Assembly (NCBI GenBank): GCA_021904315.1
Contig: CM038911.1
Span: 22,975,390-23,039,389, forward strand
Source: Sphagnum magellanicum
Lineage: Eukaryota > Streptophyta > Sphagnopsida > Sphagnales > Sphagnaceae
Direction of reading: 5' to 3'
Length of the DNA: 64,000 bases
Part shown: piece after piece, positions 36,883 to 47,251 of the stretch
Numbering within the stretch: position 1 is the first letter of the stretch
Layout: every line of letters starts with the position of its first letter
Made by a program: the position numbers and the translations under genes
Notes under the pieces: generated by a model
What the model was told of the DNA's origin: nothing
The model's database searches: none
Seen by the model: the letters and a program-made list of their open reading frames with translations, nothing else

Positions 36883-38800
36883 TATCATATACAAGTCGAC
36901 TAATTTCAAAAGCAGAACAGCTAATACCAATATATTTACAAGCATCTACCAGTTGCCAATGTAAAGCCTGCAGAGCAGACCAACAAATCATGTTAGAATA
37001 CATCAAATTAACACTAAGGTATGGCAAAGTATGACAGCACAAAAGAGTGTGCCATATATATGTGTGAACAAGTGCCTAAACAGACAGTACCTCTTCATTA
37101 AGAGTACTTCATAGAAAGCCCCAAAAAAAAAAACATACCCAATGCACTGGCATGCTGTAGGAACTAGTTTACTCTAAATCATCATTATATGCAAATTAGT
37201 GGAGAAAAAACTTACACAAGCTCAGAAAGTGAGAGCAGGAAGATCCTCCTTCACATAGAGGCACCTAAATGCACAAGACAACATACTATGAGACTTGAAA
37301 TCTGTACCTCATTGTTAAAAAACTAAATAGAAAACAAAAACCAAAAGAAAGAATTGTCAGAAAGACTGCAAAGAGCCCAGGTCCATATTCACTAACATAA
37401 CTTTGTTGTTGGTTACCAACATGGAGATAGTGAAACTGATAGCAAACTGCCCACACTTTGCTCTAGTTTTTTCAGTTGCCACATGCATGACAAACTGCCA
37501 AATTGGACTCTACGGTAAACAGCATATTCCCCAAGTAAAAGGCCCAGGCATCAGTGATGCAACAAAGCAACCAGACCCTGCCAAGTTGTGAGCCAGGCAG
37601 CTAGATATGTACCCTACAGTAAAAAAACTGCAGAAAGACAAACCCTGATGAAGTCTCTTCCTCTTCCTGGTTACCAGCACAGGGAGGGGGAGGAGGAGCA
37701 GCAGAGGCCCTTCGTCACATCTCAGCAGTCATCAAGAGCATACCCATCACATCGCTGGGTCATCAACAGCATACCTTCTCATAGAAAAAAGAGCGAAAGA
37801 CTTGTGTAAGACAACATGTAAGTCGTTTCTTCTCTCCCTACAATGCTTGTGCCGATGCTACTACTATCTTTCCTTCTTTCTTCTCGCCAACAAATAACCA
37901 ACTCTTCCCTACAGCAAATCTGCAACAACAACAAGTCCTCCCATGATTTCTTGTCTGCAATAAGTTCTTCTTCTATCACTACGTCCTTCCCCAGCGAGTT
38001 ACTGCCACAACCCCTTAGGGTTTGAGGAAGAAGAATAATAATAATAATAATAAGAAAGAGGGATGCAAACTCATGTGTTTTCCCGTTTTATTCACCACAT
38101 CTGCTTCATCTTCTTCCTCATCATAGTTTCTAGACACAACGAGCTGAGCATGCGGGGGGCCATTAAACAAGCGCCCCGTTTCTGCGCTTCTCTACTGTCT
38201 CCCGAACTTGACAACGACACCAAGATTCTTCTTCTTCTTTGTTTCTTTGTTTATTTCTTCTTCTTCTTCTTCTTCGCTCATTACCTACCCTGAAACCAAA
38301 CCCTGAACCCGCCGAAACCCTGAACCGACCAAAACAAGAGCGCGAGCCGAGGTGGAAGAACGCAACAGTGGACACAGCACACTCTTTGGCAGCCAAGCAC
38401 ACGAGACAGCGGAACAGGAGGCGACGGTAACGGCCTATTGGGTTCCTACAGAAGATGAAGAAGAAGCAACGAGGAGGAGGTGTAGACCAAGGGACGCCAT
38501 CGCCATCGCGGCCGCTGCAAGCAAAGCTTCCGGGAGGCAACGGGGGTGGAAGCGCACTAACGTGGGCGGCAAGGCAGCCAAAACGGTGCGGTGCGTGGGA
38601 GAGAATAGAACCGACCGGTCTCGAACCGGGCGAACAGGCGGCCCTTGAGAGCGGCCGTTTTGATTGGCTATGTGAAACCGTGCGGACGCTGTTTGTTTGG
38701 CGTGCGTGCAACGCCAAGTCTTTTGCGGCACATGTTCCACGTCCCGAATTAACTCCGCGGCAAACTCCGGACCCACCAAAACCCCACTTGGTCCCGTGTT
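36883..38800 (-). promoter_or_regulatory. Probable 5' leader (with intron or introns) and promoter of the SRO gene
   Basis: Balanced composition continues for about 1.9 kb upstream of the start, with a (TTC)n/(GAA)n run at about 38,228-38,276, an (AAT)n run at about 38,033-38,054 and a TTAGGGTTT telo-box-like word near 38,016. The frames here on both strands are low-complexity. Exact exon limits and start site are not determinable. Confidence 0.4.
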
Positions 38801-41800
38801 CGAGGTCCTAATTTTTTAAGTCCTGCTTTCAAGGTCCCAACTTTTAGGTCCCGATTTCGGGACCTCAATCGTGGCTTAACTTCCAACCCATGTGACGAGG
38901 GAAAGCCAGAATACAAGGGGGGAAAAAACATACAGTAAACTATTAACTACGGTTAACCCTACCAAAAAGGTATTTACCCTAACCCCCCCCCCCCCCGCCC
39001 CCCCCCTATTTCCAATATCTTCCCAACCATCATAGTCTAGGGTCAGTTTCCAAATGGACAAAATGAATAATTAAAATTTTAAAGAAATTAATTAGAAATT
39101 AGAATTTTTTTTCCTTTTTTTTTTTTTCCATGATCGACTATGATTTACTCATATTCTCCCTTACCTTAGGTTTTAAATTACAAAAACCACCTCCAATAAA
39201 TCGCATCCTCAATAAATACCAACAGCTCCTCCAGTTTCCCTAAAATGTTTAGTTTTTATTTTGTAGAATTTTCTTTGACAATTTTCTTTTTCTTTTGACA
39301 CTCATGAATCATTTCGATGGAAATTTTCACCAATTTTTTTATCTCAAAAAATTTGAAAACAAAAAAATAATCCCAATATATTTTTTTTCATTCATGGTGG
39401 TATCCTCACCATTTGGCCCTATTCCACCTTGTAAAGGTGCCATATTTATAATAAAAAAACATTTCAAAATCATTATGTAATTTAAAATATCATATCATGA
39501 GTAGATGACTTTGATCATTCTTTCAACATCAAAAAAGAAATAAGATTCTAGATAACCAAAACCATGAAAGCAATATGAAAACGTAAGCATGACAAGCACC
39601 ACAACAAAGTGACAAAGTTTGAAACCTTTTTTTTGTTGGGTTATTATTAAGTACGTATTAATTTACATAACAAGCTTAAAGTAACCATTTTATTGGAAAT
39701 GAAAAAGATAAATAGATATGACTTCAAATGCAAATGAGAGTTAGTTGCATTTATTGTTTTTGTCAAGCATAAGGCTAGGAAATAGCATAAGAAGGATTCC
39801 ACAAGTGTTGGAGGAAGCTTGGGAAGGCATCAAGTTTGTTTCATAAATATGTCAAATTTGATAACATATCATCTAATAAAAAAACCCAACATAGAAGAAT
39901 ATATAAAACAAAATGAAATCAAAAAATAGTTGAGCAAACACATGCATGTTTTAAAATCCTTCAACATCAATGATTGTGATCAACTATCATAATACTATTA
40001 CACCAAATTTTTTAGCTTTCAATGATTCATGGAGTTAGTGTCATGTAAACAAACAATTTTGGTCACAAAACAATGAAAAGATTCAATCATGTATGTATTT
40101 ATAGGTTAAAACCTCACCAAAAAGAAAGATAAGACTAATGAAATGAAGAAGAAAAAGGAATAAATGGAAAGAAATAAGAAACCAAACTAAAGAAAATTAA
40201 AACAAAACAAAACAAACAACTTTACGAACATGATATTTTGAATAGAAAAATACAAAACAATACTAGAACCACAAAAGTGAGGGAAGGAGAGGAAAGCAAA
40301 AGGTTCCACCTAGTGCAACAAGCTTTAAGATACAAAACACCAAAATAAATTTTAAAATGTGTGATTTTGAGGAAGAATGAAAATTTTTAATTTATTTCCA
40401 AGTGAATAAACAATTGGTTAACATTATCACTTGCATTCTCCATGATTTAAAAATAATAATTTCATAATTCCATTTGCATATTAAAAGGAATGCATGTGAA
40501 GAACCAAAAAAATGCAAGAAAAAAATGTAATCTCCTAATTTAAAACTGTAATCACATTTAATGTTCAATGAGTGCTAAATCAATTTAGGAGATGCAAGTT
40601 TTTGTTGCATTCAAACCAAAAATGTTAATTGATATCAAATTCTAGGTCAAATCTTACATGGCACACAATGTTAAGGTGGTGTTAATTTAACCTAAATTTT
40701 TTAATACAAAACATATATTTATATCAAAACACAATGTTTGGTGGCAATCCATAAAATGGGGCTTTAAATCATTGTTAACATAAATGATTTCCCATGGCTT
40801 TCCTAGGTTTTGTTCTTATGCCCCAACTTATCATCCCCACACATTCATTAGCATTCATCATGATGGTGTGAATCCATCATGAAAAAGGTAGGTTACTTTT
40901 TTTTTTAAACCTTGATTAAGGTGAACATTAAGTTAGGGTCCTTAAGCATGGTAAAGTGGACTAGAAAGTACATTTGTCCAAATCCAAAATTTTAAATATG
41001 ACAGTTTTTCAATATAAACATAAGAAAGTAGGTTTAATTTTTTTTTTAAATCTCATTATGGAAGACTCCATGCATTGAGTTTTGATGAATTGGATACAAA
41101 ATTTGAAAAACTTTAATACAATAAAAGTAGGTAACAAGTAGGAATGAAATTAATAGGTTAATATTGTGTTCATTCTTACTTTTACATTAGATGTTAAATA
41201 TATTTTGATTTTACTATGAAAAATTTCAAAGTCCATTAGTAAATAGTTATAGCAAAGTCAAAGAACTTCATATAATTAAAAATTAAAAAACATATTTATT
41301 TTAAAATTCAATATACCAAGGCCTACTTGATGGCCATTTTCCATTTATGATGTAAGGTAATTCTTTGGTCTACATTACCATGTTTTCACCCATTAGATGT
41401 TAATGGAAAACAAAAAAATCAACTAGCATTTAAGTTAATGCTACCTAACATATATGATCATTTAGTTTTACGATTTTATCTAAATATTAGGTTAACACCA
41501 TAAGCTTTAAGATTAGGTGTGATTGCAACTTTAGAAGGCATAAAGACATTTAGGGTTTAGGTGTTGAGTATTGTGAAAGCAAATTATACCACTTGATAGC
41601 CATCTTACATGGCAAAATTGGGTCCTTATTGAAAGAAATATCAATTTTAAAGGACATGCCAATTTTTTTCAAAAGATTTAAAAGTGTTAGTTTTCACAAA
41701 CTTTACCCTTCAAAACCTTTATGTCCAAAAAACAATCCTTGTTAAACAACATTATGCACCTTAAACTATAATCACACCTAATATTAAATAGATTAATGTT

Positions 41801-42059
41801 AAGTAAGCTAACACTAAGCTAACATTAGTTGTGAATTTTCATAACCATGTTACTTAATATTAACATGATTGTTAATTTTAGTTTTTTTCAATTCACAATC
41901 GTTAGTGTTAAAGGTGTAGGTATGTACTTTTGTGATGGTGGATTCACACCATCATCATGCTTATTAGTGAGTCATGGCCATCTTTCATGTTCCCTTTTGG
42001 TTGTTTAGGTGCTCTTTTCGTTTTTTTAATCATCACATTTATGAGGTGCAGTAAGCTTC
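38801..42059. other. AT-rich gene desert
   Basis: Opens with a GGTCCCGA-rich stretch (to about 38,880) whose words recall the GC-richer insertion near 8.1-8.9 kb, then a C run at about 38,983-39,006 broken by one G. The rest is AT-rich with no gene. A dispersed repeat copy lies at 40.64-40.77 kb. Confidence 0.5.
40640..40770 (-). repeat. Dispersed MITE-like repeat, inverted copy
   Basis: Read on the minus strand it gives GCCCCATTTTATGG, then a TTAACACCACCTTAACATTG block, then TGTGCCATGTAAGATT, matching the copies at 9.2 kb and 45.9 kb in order. Confidence 0.55.
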
Positions 42060-42074
42060 TTCATCAACATGCTT

Positions 42075-42335
42075 TGCATTCTTCACATTCATGTTCATTT
42101 GTTACAAGTTTCTAACTCACGTTTTGTGTTCCTTTCATTTGCACTTTGTGTTATTGTTTTCAAAAGCTTTGCTCACACCATTGCCTCCATGTTATGTTTT
42201 AGTATCTACAAAAGTTTTGTTCATATGATCACCCTTGCACTCTATGTTCTTGTTTTCAAAAGCTTTGTGTGCACCATCTACATCATGCCTTGTGTTCTTC
42301 TTTATAGAAATTATGTTTGCACCATTGCCTTTTAG
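42075..42335. repeat. Tandem repeat, unit about 54 bp, about four copies
   Basis: Blocks of the form TTTGTGTT.TTGTTTTCAAAAGCTTTGC.CACACCATTGCC recur about every 54 bases. Because the period is a multiple of three, one frame stays open and reads as a repeated motif like VFKSFAHTI, but there is no other sign of a gene. Confidence 0.7.
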
Positions 42336-42689
42336 TTTTTTTTCTAAATTTTAAAAAAAAAATCTCACCCACACCATCATTCTGCATCTTTTTCAAACAT
42401 GTCATCCACACCATTGCTTATAGTTGCAATGACATTTCTTTGTTTTGCTTTATTTTTATGATTCTATGTTTTTGTATCAACTGTTTTGATTCTTTTACAC
42501 AATGTTGTTTATGCAAGTTTTGTGTTTTTTCTTGTTCACACCTTTGTTTGTTGTTGTGGAGTTGTGTTGCAACCATTCACAAGGAACCCTTTCCTTTGGC
42601 CATCAATTGTTGAAGCTACCATTCAATTTTTAGTTATTGTAACTACTTTACACAATTTTCATTTGTCCAATTACTTTTGTTTTATCCTA

Positions 42690-43815
42690 GAATCAAGGTC
42701 AATGGGTTAAACTTAAAAGCATTGTGTGATTTTCTTGATTTCATTAAATATGATGATGACAAATGGGTTGAAAATTTTAGAATGACAAAGTCATTTTTTC
42801 GACATTGCTAACCAATTGTAATGTGTGTTGTTGAAACAAAACATCCATTCTTAGAAAATTATCCCTATTAAAATATATATGTTGTGTGATTTATAAATTG
42901 GCCATGGTGCTAATTTTTTTTTGTGTATAGTGAATTTTTTACAATTAGCAAGTTAATTTCCAAAGTGTTTCATGATTTGTGACAATTGTAAACCTTGTTT
43001 TTAGGAATTTGATTAAATGACCAATGGGAATAGAAATGTGTAGTGTGATGGAAAACTTCAAGCAATGGTGTGGGTTACTTAACATGCATAGAGTAGCTGA
43101 TGACACCCACATCATAATTTTTAAATCAATTGCCCCTTTTTTTGAAGATTATTATTACCATAAAATGGGCAGATATTCCATTGTTGTTCAATTAGTTGAT
43201 TGAAACAAAAGGTTTTTGATATTTGTGTTGGATTACTTGGGAATGCCAATGATTTTAAAATATTACTTTGTATCATCATGCTCAATATCAAAATTTGTTT
43301 GATCTTGGCAAAAGTACGAATGGTATTCCTCCATATTTGATGGGGGGACAAGAATACCCACTAATCATATGGATAATGATGTCATTCAAATAAGATGGAC
43401 AACATCCTATCTTGGAATTACTCTACAATAAAAAAACAAGTTTGTAGTGGAAAATGTTTTTTTAGTATCTTGAATTTTTTTTTAATAAAGCTAAAAATAT
43501 ATGAATTACATGTTAGATTCATTCTTGACATGTTTACTTGTTGTTTGATGCATAATATTTTTAGGTCTAAAGATGAGGAGAACATTAATAGGCTATTTCA
43601 CATAATTGAACTAGAAGCAAACACCTGTGAAGAAGGACAAAACAACAAAGTTGATGTTATTACATGTGATGACAATGTGAACCAATCACAAATTGAAGGA
43701 CTAGAACAGTTTAGAGATGCAATTAGGAGGGAGTTAATTCAATACCTTGGTAGACAAATAACATTATTTGATTTGGTAATTCAAAACATTCCTCCCATGT
43801 GTTTTTTTGTCTTTT
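42690..43815 (+). pseudogene. Decayed PIF/Harbinger transposase (DDE_Tnp_4, ALP1-like)
   Basis: Fragments in shifting frames follow a PIF/Harbinger transposase: WVENFRMTKSFF near 42.76 kb, the first Asp block DDTHIIIFKS near 43.1 kb, EDYYYHKMGRYSIVVQLVD, FLDICVGLLGNANDF (second Asp), GIPPYLMGG..YPLI near 43.33 kb, then a C-terminal part CLMHNIFRSKDEENINRLFHIIELEAN at about 43.54-43.62 kb. The third acidic residue, normally in a VVENAFG-like motif, is not seen (GKCFFSILNFF instead). Many stops and frameshifts make it non-functional. With the Myb-like relic at 44.7-45.2 kb on the other strand it forms the two-gene layout usual for PIF/Harbinger elements. Confidence 0.75.
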
Positions 43816-44719
43816 GAAAGTGAATTTCCATCAAAAAAATTAGTTATTTCATGGCTTTAAAAACTTTTTAAGGTAAATGTTTTATAGTCCAAAAATCTAC
43901 AATTACAAGTGTATTCTAATAGTGACTATTTCATATGATGTTGATTATTGGAAGTAACAACTTTTGTGACAACTTTAAAGATATGAAAAAATTCATCACT
44001 TAAGTTTTGTTTTCATGGTAAATTTGCCACCCATCATTTTCAATTTTTTTTCAATCATTCATCGTTGAATTAAATCTATTTGGATGCACATGTTACCATT
44101 TCTTACATTCATTCATCGATGGGTTTGTTAATGTTGTTTTGTTGTTTATTCGTTGTTGTTAGCAACACCCCGTGTGAAAGTCATAGTCATTACTTGTGTT
44201 AGATTATTCATTGCTCAAACCATGTCCATGTATGTGTGGTTGGTGTTTCATCCCTAGTTTTGAAATATTGAAGTTGTTTTTCAAAAATCTTGTCTTAAGT
44301 TTTTGTTGATTTTTCCTCCAACACAAAATTTGTGGCATTGATATGATCAATGGAATCCACCAACATTTTACTTCCCTTTCTATATTGCTTATGCCATGAT
44401 TTTATGAGCTGAAAAGTAAGTTCTTTTCACCCATGTGCTTCCAATAGAACAACCACTTCCACTTTTTTGAAATTCTCTACATTTATTAGCTGAATGTGGT
44501 ATTGTGGGGTTTTGACATGGCATGGGATATGGTTGAGTGGGCAATGGTGCAATTGACACATTTGCATTTAATATAATGAACAATAGTGTAATTAGTGTAA
44601 TTGCATTTGGTCGAATCAACATTAATGAAATTGCATCCATGTCAATGGGAACTATGGAATCACCAATTATTTCTTACATTAAATCTATGATACTCTTGGG
44701 TGTTGCACAAGGTTGGAGA

Positions 44720-45165
44720 AATGAAGTTGAATGTTAGGTCAAATGGCCTACATATGTGATATGTTTAACCCATGGTGTTTCGCATATGAGGTGGATTGAA
44801 AATGGGTCTTATGCCCAAGAATTTTGTCATCATACCATAAAGGCCTTGCCTAAAATTCCTTGGCAACCTAAGTTCAACTTTTTCACAATGGTCATGAACC
44901 AATAATCTTAGTTGTTCCCAATGCCTACCTTGTAATCACATATCTTTTTGAAATTTCTTACAAGAGAACCCACTTGTCTTTGCAAGTTGCCCTATTCTTC
45001 AGTTGACTTGAACACCCAACATTCACCACTTGTATTGTGATTTTATTCCACTTTGTGACTATTTTTTCAAACTTGTCTTGCCCATCAATTATGTTCAAAT
45101 TTGTAATGTGCTCATCTTTTCTGGCCTTGAAAAATGTTAGAATCTCGCCATGTTCAATTAGTGGA
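44720..45165 (-). pseudogene. Decayed Myb/trihelix-like ORF1 of the PIF/Harbinger element
   Basis: Minus-strand pieces read VTKWNKI, then NRATCKDKWVLL, then (after a frameshift) KKICDYKVGIGNN followed by DYWFMT, and finally MMTKFLGIRPIFNPPHMRNTMG. This is the order of the Myb/trihelix-like DNA-binding protein that accompanies PIF/Harbinger transposases in plants. Stops and frameshifts show it is dead. The two relics point toward each other, with about 0.9 kb between them. Confidence 0.65.
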
Positions 45166-45894
45166 TTTTCTTGGCTTAGATTTGGGTGCTACAATTTGTT
45201 TGTTTGATTGAAAACTGGCTTTTTACCCTTTCTTTTTTTTCTTGTTGGCGCAACTAATTCATTGATAAGGTATGAACTAGTGTTAAAAACTTCTAGACTT
45301 TGAGGCAATGTAGCTATGCTAATCATTACAAAAGACTTATGAAATCAATAGATTAGTTTCAAACATGTACATGTAAATATTATCATGAAGTATGCAATCC
45401 ATAAACTGGAACTTGTGTTTGTTTTTTTGTGCATAAATGTTCAAGACATTGTTGGCCAAGATTTTTTTGTGAACAAGGATTTTGTTATTCAAAACAAACA
45501 ACAACTTCCACTGCCCAAAAATACTGCTATTCGACTTTGCACACAAATTTGTAAACAAATGTATACATATGGTAAGACATTTTGGCAAGCAATTCAAAAC
45601 ATTGCTTTACTTTCTTTGTTTTGTTCATCATCAAAACTAGAGAAACTCCCATAAAAACTATCCATGGCATTTGAATCCTTGATGATGAAGAACCTGCTAC
45701 TAGTTTTTAACAATTTTTGATGTTTCTTTGGTTTTTGCAAGATCAACAAGAAAAGTGTGCAACAAAAAGAAGAAGAAAACATATGAGAAGGTAGAAAAGG
45801 GGGCTAGTTGAGAAGTGGAAGGGAATATGGAAGCAAAATAGGAGGAGAACAAAAGGAAATTATAAGGAACATGAACAAAACATTATGGCAACTT

Positions 45895-46060
45895 ACCATG
45901 GACTTATTGCCTCCTTATTGGGGTTGTTAGCTAACATTGCATTTTTATGTTAAAATCTATGTTTTTTTTATAGATTTGGTGGTAGTTAACACAAAGTTAC
46001 CACCACCTTAACATTTCATTAACATTTTGTGCCACCTAGGATTCCACATAGGATTTAGGT
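45895..46060 (+). repeat. Dispersed MITE-like repeat, copy 3
   Basis: GCCTCCTTATTGGGGTTGTTA, then ATCTATG, then AGTTAACACAAAGTTACCACC, then TTAACATTTTGTGCCACCTAGG. It is collinear with the copy at 9.2 kb. A further shared word (ATTAGGTGTGATTGCAAC) follows at 46.13 kb and also occurs at 41.51 kb. Confidence 0.6.
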
Positions 46061-46199
46061 AACTTTTTTTGGTATGAATCCCACAATTTTTCTTGCTCCT
46101 TTAACATTGAGATAACAATGCCTTACCATTAGGTGTGATTGCAACATTAGTACATGTTTAAGGCCATTAGGTGCACTAGGGGGTCGGTTACCTTCTCAT

Positions 46200-47203
46200 C
46201 TACATTAAGAGGTTTGGGGTGATTAGATTATGGCATTTTCTTGATCACACTACATGACATGATCTTTCTGGTGGTGATCATTACATATAGTAAAGGATAT
46301 CGTGAAGCATCATTTCATCCATCTGTCCATCCGTCCCATCATGGTCTGTTTACTCCGACGAGGTGAAGAAAGAGTGGAATATAGATGCGGTGTGGATACA
46401 TGCAAAATTTCGTATATAAAGAGGTTTTGGAAATGTAGTTTGTAATTGTAATTTTGTAATATGTACCGTCAAATACACACACACCTATGCATTAGGCATG
46501 GGGTTCAAACTAGTATACTTGTAATAGTGACCAAAATGTGTCCAATGAACATGAATGTTATTAAAAAAATCATTGAATATGCCACCCCAGACCTTTAATG
46601 TCATGTAATGCTCATCATACCCATAATGTTGCCTAGGTTGCTGTAAGGGGCCCACTTTGCGCGTTGCCAAAGTGAACCAGCACCCACCAGCGCACCATCC
46701 ATCCACTGGATGACCGTTATTACTCAGTTGTGGATGAACCTCATTAATAGTTAATATTTGGTTTAACCTTGGTAACCAATTCTGTAAGAAATAGGTCTCA
46801 TATATATAGGTAGACTACACATATTTTTCATCCATTTGACCCTCTTTTCAGTTCATCTACACCAATTTTCCATCCAGTTTTTTTTACCACTCTTTTCTCT
46901 CCACCACCAGATGCTGCTGCTGCTGCTGCTGAATGCCAAAAGGTCTGAAGCTGCTGGTTTGCTTTGAGCAGCTGCAAATCGTGGTGGTTCCTGGCCATGT
47001 GCCAGCAATTGCTGCAGCAGCAAAACCACCCGTTTCATCATGCCTTTTGTTTTCATGAGCCAAAACAGAATTGCATCACAGAAGAATTCTCGCAAAGGAA
47101 AAACTCAAAGAAATTTTGAATTGGAGTTCTGTTCCTGAACAAGCTCATTTTATTGAGCTGAGGTTTTAGGGTTTGAGCTTGGGTTTAGGGTTTACTCAAT
47201 CCT

Positions 47204-47251
<48 letters not shown>
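46200..47251 (+). promoter_or_regulatory. Promoter and 5' leader of LHCB7
   Basis: A TATA-like CATATATATAGG lies near 46,799-46,810. The leader carries two telo-box words (TTTTAGGGTTT near 47,164 and TTTAGGGTTT near 47,184) and a (GA)n run at about 47,205-47,250 that ends one base before the ATG at 47,252. Telo-boxes and GA tracts are common in plant 5' regions. The start site is inferred only. Confidence 0.5.
47205..47250. repeat. (GA)n microsatellite next to the LHCB7 start codon
   Basis: About 23 uninterrupted GA units directly upstream of ATGGCA. In plants GA tracts are binding sites for BPC/GAGA factors. Here the tract would lie in the transcribed leader. Confidence 0.95.

Noticed and set aside
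36883-36945. Use of the upstream ATG at 36,945 as SRO start
   Set aside because: It would add a 21-residue hydrophobic leader unexpected for a nuclear SRO protein. The stretch looks like leader or intron end, though it is not excluded.
38163-38717. 184-codon minus-strand open frame upstream of the SRO gene
   Set aside because: Arg/Cys/Ser-rich, overlapped by equally long frames on the other strand. Best explained as GC-rich promoter/leader sequence lacking stops.
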